Below are positions 1-7,701 of a stretch of 9,142 nt of DNA, in pieces. A model generated the notes under the pieces. It ran no database searches, was not told where the DNA came from, and saw nothing but the letters and a program-made list of their open reading frames with translations. Each line of letters begins with the position of its first letter. The first letter of the stretch is position 1. Origin of the DNA: Bdellovibrionales bacterium (GTDB lineage: Bacteria; Bdellovibrionota; Bdellovibrionia; Bdellovibrionales; UBA1609); assembly GCA_027451425.1 (NCBI GenBank), contig DAIDJH010000050.1:1-9142 (forward strand). The letters run 5' to 3'. Position numbers and translations under genes: made by a program.

Positions 1-1195
1 CCCCCATTGAATACCGACTAAAAAATTCGCTCTGTTCCGCCGGCGTACGACTTTGTTCAACCGGCAGCCCAAGAACCGCAGCGAAAGTTTCATACCTTCG
101 CGGATAACGAAGAAAATCAAAAATCAAGGGCTGATCATTGATGCCATCACCCTCGCGCGCGAAATTCAAATGCGGTCTTTGTGTGAGACGATACCACTTC
201 CACCGACCGCTTTCCGACATTGGCAAAAATGATCGCGCCAATCGATTATCAAGATAAAAGCGATGCCCCACCCAAAGTTCTGTGAGGTCACGAATGTGAA
301 GCGCAAGTTTATGATGCTCGGCTTTGTGAGAAAGTAAACGTTTCGCCGCTTCATCGACCGTCTCGCCCCGCTTTCTCTCGTGCAAAGAAATAATCGCGTT
401 GTGACTCAAGGGCGATGGGCCAAGCTCCAGCGCCCAGTCGGTTGCGTACGGCCCCGAAAATTCAAGAAGCGTCGATGCCGTATTTTTCTTACGAAAACTG
501 ATCAAAACTTTTTCTGATGGGATTCGTGCCGCCGCTTCTCGAATATGCGCTTCATTTAAAAGATCATCCCGCAACTCGAAATAGCGCACGCCCATCTGCA
601 AGAGACGTGCGAAAAAAAGATTTCGGCGCCATTCGTTTTCAAAAATCCACGGCTGCACCGTAATCGAAGCATCGAGGTCGGCGGGCTTTAACCCAATAAG
701 AATTTTTTCAAACTCATTGGCCCGATCCCAACCCTCCCCAACGGTGATTTGTCGGTGCGCCAATTTACGAAATCGCTCTTCCCTCTCTACAAAGCGCGAT
801 TGGTACTCCTCAAGTGGCGTCACATTTGAATCAAGCCTCGGGCGATCTAAAAATATTCTGCCAAATGAGTCCGTCTCGCGTCTCAACCACCAAATTTCAA
901 TGTCTTCGGGGAGGGAAAAAGAAAAGCCAGCGCCAAGCGCGATATATAAATCTTGATTAGACGTTTTATATTCAAAATAAATTTCATGAAAGACCGCCGC
1001 TTCGATTTCACGAAATTTTGTTTCGCCGGCGGCAAAAATTTCTTCGATCGATTTCTGCGTGCGCGCGGCGATTTCAGCATCGAGATCCATGAATTTCGCG
1101 CGATCCGAAAGCTTGACCTCGACATAGTAACCCTCGAGTCGCTTCAAAAAACTCGACTTGCCGGCGCCGCGATGTCCAATGATCCCCGTAATCAT
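1..1195 (-). CDS. Shikimate kinase / type I 3-dehydroquinate dehydratase / shikimate dehydrogenase fusion (AROM C-terminal half), cut by window start
   Basis: This open frame of 398 codons has no stop before the window edge. Residues 1-168 look like shikimate kinase: P-loop GHRGAGKS at 7-14, the D37-x-D39 pair, GE..FR with R62, and RP at 118-119. The usual Gly triplet is GAG (88-90). Residues 175-362 look like type I dehydroquinase. They hold ELRDD at 207-211, R235, D253, the catalytic His in ISLH (H272), the Schiff-base Lys (K296), R336 and Q355, each at the place expected from the E. coli AroD layout. From about residue 370 the sequence AAVLGLPVEQSRTP matches the start of shikimate dehydrogenase, with the shikimate-binding Ser/Thr kept but the usual His before Ser replaced by Gln. 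The order SK-DHQase-SDH equals the last three AROM domains. The predicted product is a cytosolic enzyme for three shikimate steps. The ATG overlaps the aroA stop as ATGA, suggesting translational coupling. The first two domains are clear. The third rests on about 30 residues. Confidence 0.88.
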   Translation of the reverse strand, partial: MITGIIGHRGAGKSSFLKRLEGYYVEVKLSDRAKFMDLDAEIAARTQKSIEEIFAAGETKFREIEAAVFHEIYFEYKTSNQDLYIALGAGFSFSLPEDIEIWWLRRETDSFGRIFLDRPRLDSNVTPLEEYQSRFVEREERFRKLAHRQITVGEGWDRANEFEKILIGLKPADLDASITVQPWIFENEWRRNLFFARLLQMGVRYFELRDDLLNEAHIREAAARIPSEKVLISFRKKNTASTLLEFSGPYATDWALELGPSPLSHNAIISLHERKRGETVDEAAKRLLSHKAEHHKLALHIRDLTELWVGHRFYLDNRLARSFLPMSESGRWKWYRLTQRPHLNFAREGDGINDQPLIFDFLRYPRRYETFAAVLGLPVEQSRTPAEQSEFFSRYSMG

Positions 1196-2397
1196 CGCGC
1201 ACCCCGCACAGATGCCGATTGTTGGCCGGTGATCTGCACAAATTCAGGAAAACTTTTTGACACGACTTTCATATCCTTCACTTGTATCGGAAAACCCGCC
1301 CACCGCGCAACCTCGGCCGCCATGGCCATGCGATGATCGCGATCTGGATCAAAAACCCAAACTGTTTCGCCTACCGGCCTTGTCCGCGTCGGATAAATTG
1401 TAACCCGACATTCACTTGTGCCGACGACTTCGACCCGCGCGCCCATCCACTCGATCAATTCACGCGCCCGCTCCAACCGGGACGATTCTTTGAATTTAAG
1501 GTGGTCAACGCCGGAAATTTCACTTTTTGAATCCGCAAGCGCGCACAAAACCGCAAGCACGGGAAACAAATCGGGGCTGTTGGTGAGATCGACGGTCAGT
1601 CCTCGCTCAAGCTTTGATTTCTCAATGCTCAGCGTATCATTTTCATGTTTCAGCGATACACCCATCTCAGATAGAAGTTTTACAAAAATCGCATCCGGCT
1701 GAAGACTTCGCCTCGGAAAGCCCCTGATTTCAGCATGACCGGCGACAGCGGCGAGTGCTGCAACCGAAAATGCGGAGCTTAAATCGGGCTCAACCGTATA
1801 CGGCTTCTCCCAATAAATTTGTTGCCCGGATGGGATGACATATTCGGGACCGCGCCCTTGCACGCACATGCCAAAATCACGCACCATTTGAATCGTCATG
1901 CGGAGATAGCTTTCAGAAACCATTTTTTTTGAAATCGAAATCGGCAATGCAAACGGCAAACCCCAGGCACTTAAGAAAACGGCCGAAGCAAACTGGCTCG
2001 ATCGCTCCGCGTGAATGTGAAGACCGTCCACCGCCAATCGCCAACCTTGCGAGCGAATTTTCAAACAATTCGGCTTAAGCTCAGCATCAACCCCAAGTTG
2101 ACTCAGTATCGGAATCAGCTCACTTTGCGGACGAGAGAAAAGTCGTTCGCTACCTGTCAACATATGCACGCCGGGTAGGCGCGAAACGCGCAATGCCATA
2201 AATCGCAAAACTGTACCGGCGTCTCCGCACTCAATGGGCTGTTCCCCAAGGTTGAACAATGCCTGCCGCATCAATGCAACGTCGTTCGCTTCGCTTTCTC
2301 CGGCAATTTTCACACCCGCAGCAAAGCTTTGAATCACAAGCGCTCGATTTAGTATCGATTTTGAAGCGGGAATTGTACCGCTAAAACGAAAATTCAT
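1192..2397 (-). CDS. aroA: 3-phosphoshikimate 1-carboxyvinyltransferase (EPSP synthase)
   Basis: Transfers enolpyruvyl from PEP to shikimate 3-phosphate, the sixth shikimate pathway step, in the cytosol. The 401-residue product starts almost directly at the substrate loop (ASKSILNRAL, residues 11-20), so its N-terminus is shorter than in E. coli AroA. Other signature elements are GDAGT (58-62) with R65, RP at 89-90, SSQ (133-135), D205 followed by SSA, D276, KESSR (303-307), DHR (354-356) and K381 in KSFPEF. Most catalytic positions known for the family are present. Several motif residues deviate: GNAGT-x-RP reads GDAGTVLRF, LR-x-KESDR reads LKFKESSR, and KTYP reads KSFP. The ATG lies in an ATGA overlap with the aroB stop, with GGTGAGG just upstream inside aroB as a possible ribosome site. 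The stop overlaps the following SK-DHQase-SDH start in the same way. Confidence 0.95.
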   Translation of the reverse strand: MNFRFSGTIPASKSILNRALVIQSFAAGVKIAGESEANDVALMRQALFNLGEQPIECGDAGTVLRFMALRVSRLPGVHMLTGSERLFSRPQSELIPILSQLGVDAELKPNCLKIRSQGWRLAVDGLHIHAERSSQFASAVFLSAWGLPFALPISISKKMVSESYLRMTIQMVRDFGMCVQGRGPEYVIPSGQQIYWEKPYTVEPDLSSAFSVAALAAVAGHAEIRGFPRRSLQPDAIFVKLLSEMGVSLKHENDTLSIEKSKLERGLTVDLTNSPDLFPVLAVLCALADSKSEISGVDHLKFKESSRLERARELIEWMGARVEVVGTSECRVTIYPTRTRPVGETVWVFDPDRDHRMAMAAEVARWAGFPIQVKDMKVVSKSFPEFVQITGQQSASVRGAR

Positions 2398-3452
2398 CGC
2401 CTCACCCAGCCCAGCGAGTCGGCGAAGTCAACGATCTCGTTTACGCGCACCCTTTTAACTATCGGCTGGCCCGGCATTTTCAGAAAAACGAAATTGATTT
2501 GGCCACCGCCCGCCGCCTTTTTATCGCTCGCAATCGCCCGTACCAGTTCCGCTCTATAAATTTTTGAAAACTCCGGCGTGGGGAATTTTTCTAAAAAAGC
2601 CAGCGCCCTCTTCGTCTCGCTCGCGCTCATGATTCGTTTTTTATGACTAAAGCGAACGGCAAAATCCAAACCCACCCGAACAGCGGCGCCGTGACTGAGT
2701 CGAGAACCATCGTATTCGCTACTCCATAGCTCAATTGCGTGCCCCAGCGTATGTCCTAAATTCAATACAAATCTTTTGCCCGACTTCTCAAGTGGATCGC
2801 CCTTTACCACCCGCATTTTAGCACGCGCCAGATCGGGGAGTAACTCCCACAACAAAACAGCATCTAGACCTCGCGCGACGTTCATCTTTTGAAACAATTT
2901 GCCACCCGCGATCAGCGCCATTTTTTGCGCCTCTCCGTATCCCGAAAACAAATTTTCATCGGATTGCGAATTCAACAAATCTGCCACACAACACACCGCT
3001 CGCGCGGGGTAAAACGTGCCGATTTGATTTTTGTGCTGATCCACGTTCAATGCGGTTTTGCCACCGTATGCCGAATCAATGGCCGCAAGCCACGTCGATG
3101 GGATCTGGATAAAGCCCACACCCCGCTTTATCACACTCGCAAGAAAACCAGCGGCATCGCCAACCGAGCCCCCGCCAATGGCGACAATCGCGCATTGATT
3201 TCTGGGGCGCCCGTCTAACATCGGCAAAAGTTTTCGCACAAGGCTCGGGAATTTATCGACATCTTTCAGGCTTTCTCCGGCCTCCACACCCAGACTATTT
3301 GAAAATAGCCCCAACCAGTCGGCAACTCGTGGAATTTCTAGAAGCTTTTCATCGTAAACAACAACAAGATTCGAGGCTCGCGCAATTTTTTGCAGCCATC
3401 CTTTTGTGGGAAGACTTTTTTTATTTAATATAGACGTTTGCAAAATTATCAA
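2394..3452 (-). CDS. aroB: 3-dehydroquinate synthase
   Basis: Converts DAHP to 3-dehydroquinate, the second shikimate step, using NAD+ and a divalent metal. The 352-residue product has the NAD-binding GGGSVGD (93-99), RG followed by IQIPST (110-120), DSAYGGKT (126-133), KNQIGTFYPA (141-150), and the metal ligands E174 (GYGEAQK), H234 (LNLGHTLGHAIE) and H254 (LSHG). Length is normal for the family. The frame opens with TTG, overlapping the preceding solute-binding protein gene by 32 bp. Two in-frame TTG codons compete: 3452-3450, with GAGGTGA 12 nt upstream, and 3443-3441, with GGAG 9 nt upstream, giving 349 residues. No ATG is suitably placed. A TTG start plus overlap suggests translation coupled to the upstream gene. 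The gene is followed by aroA through an ATGA overlap. Confidence 0.95.
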   Translation of the reverse strand: MIILQTSILNKKSLPTKGWLQKIARASNLVVVYDEKLLEIPRVADWLGLFSNSLGVEAGESLKDVDKFPSLVRKLLPMLDGRPRNQCAIVAIGGGSVGDAAGFLASVIKRGVGFIQIPSTWLAAIDSAYGGKTALNVDQHKNQIGTFYPARAVCCVADLLNSQSDENLFSGYGEAQKMALIAGGKLFQKMNVARGLDAVLLWELLPDLARAKMRVVKGDPLEKSGKRFVLNLGHTLGHAIELWSSEYDGSRLSHGAAVRVGLDFAVRFSHKKRIMSASETKRALAFLEKFPTPEFSKIYRAELVRAIASDKKAAGGGQINFVFLKMPGQPIVKRVRVNEIVDFADSLGWVRR

Positions 3453-4992
3453 CTCCGAATGGACTCACCTCATATCCCATCACATTTTTGCGCAAAGCCT
3501 TGAAAATCGTATTGTTGGCAATCGGCACCCACGGAATTTCTTGGTGAAAGATCTTTTGCGCTTTTTTATAAAAGCGCGTGCGAATTCGTACATTGGATGT
3601 CACGCGCGCCCGGTCTACCAAAAATGAAAACTCTTTGTTGCACCAATGCGCACGGTTATTGCCCGACAAAATACTGTCGCACGATAGCAGGCTATTTAAA
3701 AAATTGTCAGGATCCCCGTTGTCGCCCGTCCACCCCTGAAGACTGAATGCCATTTCGCCCGCATGCGCCTTTTTTAAAAAAGTATGCCAATCGAGCGCTT
3801 GAATTTTAACTCTCAGGCCAATTCGCGCCAAATCAGCTTTAATGAGCCTTGCCATTTTTACCGGATCGGGATTGTAAGGTCGTGAAACATTCGGGCATGT
3901 CAGCGTTATTTGAAAGCCCCTCGGTATACCAATTTCGCGCAGCAGTTCTTTTGCCTTTTCAGGATTATAGCGATAATCGGGTGTGGTGCGGTCAAATGAC
4001 CACATCGTCGGAGGTATTGGATTTTTCGCGACCTCCGCCTGCCCGCTGTAAATCTCTTTAACATATTCCGCCCTATTGAGGGCGTAATAGACTGCTTGCC
4101 GAAATTTCAAATCGGCAAATGGCATTCGTTCAACATTAAAAGCAAGATAGCTCAAGTTAAGCCCCGGCGCCGCCATAACTTTTAACTTAGGATTTCTTCT
4201 AATTTGAAAAAGCGTTTGCGGCGGAAAATTCGAATTGATTTGACACCGGCCGCGCATCAAATCGCGCAATCCGGCCGCCAGGTTTGGCTCAATCAAAAAT
4301 TCAAGATTGTTTAATTTCGGCGCGCCAGCAAAGTAATCGCGATTTGCAACATAACGAATGTCACGCCCCCGTTCGTACGATTTAAAGATGAATGGGCCTG
4401 TGCCGACCGGCAACGTATCGAGATTTTTCAATTTCTTTTCTCGAATCAATTGATCGGCGTATTCTTTTGATAAAATACTCGCGAAATCCATGGCGAGATC
4501 GGCAAGAAATGGCGCCTCAGGCTGAGTGAGCTCAAAGCGAACCGTCAAATCATCGATTTTTTCAATATTTTTAATAAGCTCCGGCATCTGGTCGGCTTCG
4601 TAATCCGGATACTGTCCGCCACCGATGAAGTGAAACGGATTTTTTGGCGAGCGCATTCGATCAAACGTAAAAATCACGTCATCGGCGTCAAAATCCCGCG
4701 TGGGAGAAAAATATGCCGTTTTCTGAAATTTAACCCCCGGTCGCAAATGAAACGTGACCGCTTTACCGTCAGGTGATGTCTCCCAAGATTTCGCAAGACC
4801 TGGGATCACTCGCATAGTTTTATTATCCATTTCAACTAGCCGATTATAAATTTGACGCGAGCTCGCGTTGAATGTGGCCCCGTCTGTCGCAAGTTGCGGA
4901 TTGAAGGTTTGGGGATTTGCTTCGGAGCAAAAAATAAGCGATTGCGCGTGAGCCGATAATGCGAACATCAGTATGATCCAGAATAATCTCAT
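3421..4992 (-). CDS. Periplasmic DppA-like (SBP family 5) dipeptide/oligopeptide-binding protein
   Basis: The 523-residue product begins with a Sec signal peptide ([16 protein letters not shown], cleavage expected after AHA) and has no lipobox, so it should be a soluble periplasmic protein. The mature N-terminus ([12 protein letters not shown], 22-33) and [10 protein letters not shown] (421-430) match E. coli DppA closely. In DppA the Asp of the second motif binds the amino end of the peptide. Four cysteines (C22, C250, C438, C451) fall where DppA forms its two disulfides, which supports folding in the periplasm. RLVE, IPGLA..W and FHLRPGVKF are further family-5 motifs. I chose the ATG at 4992 because it forms an ATGA overlap with ung and gives a clean signal peptide. 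An ATG at 5007 would add MVKND. No permease or ATPase genes accompany it, so the transporter must be encoded elsewhere. Peptide uptake is the likely role. Haem or antimicrobial-peptide binding (SapA-like) is possible. Confidence 0.93.
   Translation of the reverse strand: MRLFWIILMFALSAHAQSLIFCSEANPQTFNPQLATDGATFNASSRQIYNRLVEMDNKTMRVIPGLAKSWETSPDGKAVTFHLRPGVKFQKTAYFSPTRDFDADDVIFTFDRMRSPKNPFHFIGGGQYPDYEADQMPELIKNIEKIDDLTVRFELTQPEAPFLADLAMDFASILSKEYADQLIREKKLKNLDTLPVGTGPFIFKSYERGRDIRYVANRDYFAGAPKLNNLEFLIEPNLAAGLRDLMRGRCQINSNFPPQTLFQIRRNPKLKVMAAPGLNLSYLAFNVERMPFADLKFRQAVYYALNRAEYVKEIYSGQAEVAKNPIPPTMWSFDRTTPDYRYNPEKAKELLREIGIPRGFQITLTCPNVSRPYNPDPVKMARLIKADLARIGLRVKIQALDWHTFLKKAHAGEMAFSLQGWTGDNGDPDNFLNSLLSCDSILSGNNRAHWCNKEFSFLVDRARVTSNVRIRTRFYKKAQKIFHQEIPWVPIANNTIFKALRKNVMGYEVSPFGVDNFANVYIK
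3453..3471 (-). promoter_or_regulatory. Ribosome-binding region deciding the aroB start
   Basis: The minus strand carries GAGGTGA at 3471-3465, a seven-base match to the 3' end of 16S rRNA, and GGAG at 3456-3453. GGAG directly abuts the first TTG (3452) and so cannot serve it, but sits 9 nt from the second TTG (3443). GAGGTGA is 12 nt from the first TTG, which is long but possible. Both lie inside the end of the upstream solute-binding protein gene. The function is inferred from spacing only. Confidence 0.45.
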
Positions 4993-5675
4993 GTCGTTTT
5001 TGACCAATCGATGGGGCCAAGTCCATACTTTTTCAAATATTCGTTCGCCTTTGAAAAAGGGCGGCTGCCGAAAAACCCGCGATGCGCCGAAAGTGGGGAT
5101 GGATGCGGGGCCTCAAGCACCAGGTGGCGATGGCGATCAATGAAGGCGCCCTTTTTCTGCGCGAAGCTCCCCCATAATATAAACACAATGTATTCACGGT
5201 GCTGATTGAGATATTGAATCGCAAAATCCGTAAACTCTTCCCACCCTTTATTTTGATGCGAACCCGCCTTGCCGGCCTCAACAGTTAAAGTCGCGTTTAA
5301 CAAAAGTACTCCCTGCTTGGCCCAGCCGGTTAATGAGCCGTGTTGGGGCCTTTCAATGCCAATATCATTTTTTAATTCAGTAAAAATGTTTACAAGCGAA
5401 GGTGGGATGGCGACTCCTTCTTTCACAGAAAAACACAGACCATGCGCCTGATCGGGCCCGTGATACGGGTCTTGGCCCAATATCACGACCTTCACCGTAT
5501 CCAGCGGCGTTAAATTAAAGGCAGCGAAGTACTCCGACGGCTTGGGATAAATATTTTTCTTCGCCTGCAGCTCATTCATAAGAAATGTCCGCAGCTCCCG
5601 CATATAGGGTTTTTGAATTTCTTCTTGGAGTGCCGCTTTCCAATGGGGTTCGAGCTTTATCTGGTTTTGCATCAT
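4989..5675 (-). CDS. ung: Uracil-DNA glycosylase, family 1
   Basis: Removes uracil from DNA as the first step of base-excision repair. The 228-residue product has all family-1 motifs: GQDPYHG (67-73) with the catalytic Asp D69, F82 for uracil stacking, LLLNATLTV (124-132) with uracil-reading N127, and [18 protein letters not shown] (191-208) with catalytic H191 and the minor-groove intercalation loop. The end GLGPIDW resembles the E. coli protein. Length is typical. Two adjacent ATG codons open the frame, and no good Shine-Dalgarno sequence precedes them. It is the first gene of the leftward cluster and its TGA overlaps the next gene's ATG. The link with aromatic biosynthesis genes is positional only. 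Confidence 0.97.
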   Translation of the reverse strand: MMQNQIKLEPHWKAALQEEIQKPYMRELRTFLMNELQAKKNIYPKPSEYFAAFNLTPLDTVKVVILGQDPYHGPDQAHGLCFSVKEGVAIPPSLVNIFTELKNDIGIERPQHGSLTGWAKQGVLLLNATLTVEAGKAGSHQNKGWEEFTDFAIQYLNQHREYIVFILWGSFAQKKGAFIDRHRHLVLEAPHPSPLSAHRGFFGSRPFSKANEYLKKYGLGPIDWSKTT

Positions 5676-5713
5676 TGTCTTAAATAGTTTAACGTTGAGT
5701 CACAGGCAAGGTC
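5676..5713. promoter_or_regulatory. Divergent intergenic region between ung and dapF
   Basis: Only 38 bp separate the two start codons, so promoters for both directions must overlap here or reach into the coding ends. On the minus strand TTGCCT, a 17-nt spacer and TATTTA stand directly before AGACA and the ung ATG. If this weak sigma-70-like element is real, the ung message would start at or within a few bases of the ATG. On the plus strand, AAGG at 5708-5711 is a ribosome site 5 nt from the second dapF ATG (5717). Both promoter matches are poor, so the exact elements are uncertain. Confidence 0.35.
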
Positions 5714-6547
5714 ATGATGAATCGTACAAAGAAATATAAAACTTTTCACAAACTCACCGGCGCTGGCAATTGCTTCATTCTGGCGGAGTTGCGCGACGGG
5801 CGAATGCGCGCGCCCAAAAGTCAGCGGCGGCAGTGGGCGCGCGAGCTTTGCAACGTATATACCTCGATTGGCGCCGACGGGCTTTTGTTTCTCGAAAAAT
5901 CGCGCTTGGCTGATTTAAAGTGGGATTTTTATAATGCCGATGGTTCGTCGGCTGAAATGTGCGGTAATGCCGCCCGCTGTGTGGCGGCCTACCTATTACA
6001 GCGCAACAATAAGGTCACGCCGACAACGGTCCTCACTCGCAGCGGGATTATCGAGGTCGCCCCGCTAAGCCACGGTCAGGAATTTCGCGTCACTATGCCT
6101 ATGATTCGTAAAATTGAAACCGATCACGATTTTGATTTTATCGATTCCGGGGTGCCCCATGCCGTGGTCAGACTTCAAAAACCAAAACTCCTCGCTGCTT
6201 TCGATTTTCTTTCTGGGCGGGTTGAGACAATTCGCGCTCTTTCTCGCTTTAAAAAGCGCGGGGTAAATGTGACATTTTACACTGCTGTGCCCGGACCTCG
6301 ACGTCATATTCGCTCCCTCACATTTGAACGCGGGGTTCCCGGTTTTACCCAGGCCTGTGGGACGGGCGCTGTTGCCGCCGCAGCTTCGTTTGCCGCTCAC
6401 TCCCCGAAGGCGACCGGCGGTCATGCGCGTGCCGATCGAATTCAAGTTGATGTACCCGGTGGACGACTCCATGTTGACCTCGGCGGCGAACGGCCGATTT
6501 TAACCGGCCCCGCACGCTACGTCGCCGAGTTGCACGTCTCCCTATAA
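5714..6547 (+). CDS. dapF: Diaminopimelate epimerase
   Basis: Interconverts LL- and meso-diaminopimelate, the penultimate lysine step and the source of the peptidoglycan cross-link residue. It is a cytosolic, cofactor-free racemase using two cysteines. The 277-residue product has both: C83 in AEMCGNAARC (80-89) and C215 in TQACGTGA, 132 residues apart. The N-terminal FHKLTGAGNCF, GADG (53-56), NADGS (74-78), SGVPHAV and ERGVPGF motifs also fit the family. The second-half motif ERGxGET reads ERGVPGFT, one residue longer and with Glu replaced by Phe, a mild oddity. Starts at 5714 and 5717 are both ATG. AAGG at 5708-5711 suits the second better. The gene is followed 20 bp later by the PaaE-like reductase, probably on the same transcript. 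Confidence 0.96.
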   Translation: MMNRTKKYKTFHKLTGAGNCFILAELRDGRMRAPKSQRRQWARELCNVYTSIGADGLLFLEKSRLADLKWDFYNADGSSAEMCGNAARCVAAYLLQRNNKVTPTTVLTRSGIIEVAPLSHGQEFRVTMPMIRKIETDHDFDFIDSGVPHAVVRLQKPKLLAAFDFLSGRVETIRALSRFKKRGVNVTFYTAVPGPRRHIRSLTFERGVPGFTQACGTGAVAAAASFAAHSPKATGGHARADRIQVDVPGGRLHVDLGGERPILTGPARYVAELHVSL

Positions 6548-6567
6548 GAGCGTATTTATACAGCCCA

Positions 6568-7701
6568 ATGAGCTTAGATAAGAATAAACTTTGCGTTCCC
6601 TTAAAAGTCATCGAGCGGGTGAATGAGTCTTCTGATTCCGTAACGCTTGTGCTTGAAATTCCCAAAGACAATGAACTGAAGTTTCGCTATCGCGCGGGTC
6701 AATTTGTGACATTTTTTTTAGACATTAACGGAAAAGAAATTCACCGCAGCTACTCACTTTGCACAAGTCCCGACTACGATCAAAAATTTGCCGTAACTGT
6801 AAAACGCGTGCCTGGTGGAAAAGGCTCAACATTTTTGACGGAGCAAACTCGCGTCGGCGACATTCTGTGGACTACTCCACCAGCGGGCAGATTTGTATTG
6901 CCTGAAAAAATCACTGAGCAAAAACTTGTTTTCTTTGCGGCCGGCAGCGGCATAACCCCTATATTTTCGCTGATTAAAACGGCGCTAAAAACGACAAATT
7001 TACCGTGCGTTTTATTCTACCAAAACCGGAGTGAAGATTCGGTGCTTTTTCGCGCGGCACTCGATGCCCTTGCGCAAACGTTACCCAATCGACTCCATGT
7101 CACACACGTGCTTTCAAGCCCGAGCTCAGGCTGGCAGGGCTTAAGCGGTCGCGCTCACCAAGGCATGATCCGCGAATTTCTCGTGCGTTACAAAATCGGT
7201 ATTCGCTCGCTTTATTTTTTGTGTGGCCCCGATGGTTTTATGGAAACAGTCACATCGACCCTAAAACCCATGGGGGTCGAATCAACGAAAATCATACAAG
7301 AAAGCTTTGCCGCCAGCGCAACGCCGATCACGCCCACGTCCGGACTATCCTCTGAAAAAGCAGGGGCGGCGCCGGATTTAACTGATAAAGTGACGATCGG
7401 CGATCTCTCATCGCTTGCAACGCCCGAACAAATCGAAGCCGTGGTCGATGGAGAAACCAAAATTGTTCGTTACAAAGGCACCTCATCCATTCTTGAAACT
7501 CTTCTCGATGCAGGGTTAAATCCACCCTACTCATGCATGGATGGCACCTGTATGGCGTGCATGGCAAAAGTCGAAAAAGGGCTTGTTTACCAAGCGGACC
7601 CCGGCATCTTATGCGACGATAATATTGACGCCGGCGAATGTCTCACCTGCCAGGCGCGGCCGGCCGCAAAAACCATACGTATTAATTACGAAACGTTTTA
7701 G
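6568..7701 (+). CDS. PaaE-like FAD/NAD(P)H oxidoreductase with C-terminal [2Fe-2S] ferredoxin domain
   Basis: The product passes electrons from NAD(P)H through a flavin to a plant-type iron-sulfur cluster and on to a partner, usually an oxygenase. The order in the 377-residue protein is: an FAD-binding barrel with RSYS (60-63) and GGKGS (83-87); a pyridine-nucleotide fold with GSGITP (126-131) and CGPDGF (219-224); then a ferredoxin domain from about 295 with cluster ligands C323, C328, C331 and C361 (CX4CX2CX29C, ending LTCQ). This order is that of PaaE and related class IB reductases. A linker of about 40 residues rich in Ser, Thr, Pro and Ala (248-290) lies before the ferredoxin domain. 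No paaABCD or other oxygenase genes are in the window, so the electron acceptor is unknown and a phenylacetate role cannot be assumed. The ATG has no convincing ribosome site. Confidence 0.92.
   Translation: MSLDKNKLCVPLKVIERVNESSDSVTLVLEIPKDNELKFRYRAGQFVTFFLDINGKEIHRSYSLCTSPDYDQKFAVTVKRVPGGKGSTFLTEQTRVGDILWTTPPAGRFVLPEKITEQKLVFFAAGSGITPIFSLIKTALKTTNLPCVLFYQNRSEDSVLFRAALDALAQTLPNRLHVTHVLSSPSSGWQGLSGRAHQGMIREFLVRYKIGIRSLYFLCGPDGFMETVTSTLKPMGVESTKIIQESFAASATPITPTSGLSSEKAGAAPDLTDKVTIGDLSSLATPEQIEAVVDGETKIVRYKGTSSILETLLDAGLNPPYSCMDGTCMACMAKVEKGLVYQADPGILCDDNIDAGECLTCQARPAAKTIRINYETF

Noticed and set aside
953..1336. Plus-strand ORF of 127 codons opposite the shikimate kinase/aroA junction
   Set aside because: It lies antisense to two clearly recognised shikimate genes and its translation shows no family motif.
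1..3452. A single continuous AROM polypeptide
   Set aside because: Clear TGA stops with ATGA restarts at 2394-2397 and 1192-1195 separate the frames. Both junctions look natural and do not look like sequencing errors.
4992..5007. Upstream start (MVKND) for the binding protein
   Set aside because: The internal ATG gives a cleaner signal peptide and the same ATGA overlap seen at other junctions. The longer form is not excluded.
6065..6472. Minus-strand ORF of 135 codons
   Set aside because: It is wholly antisense to dapF, including the second catalytic Cys region. The translation is low-complexity basic sequence with no motif.
7691..7698. Palindrome AAACGTTT as a bidirectional terminator
   Set aside because: It is only eight bases with no loop or T-run, and lies within coding sequence of both genes.
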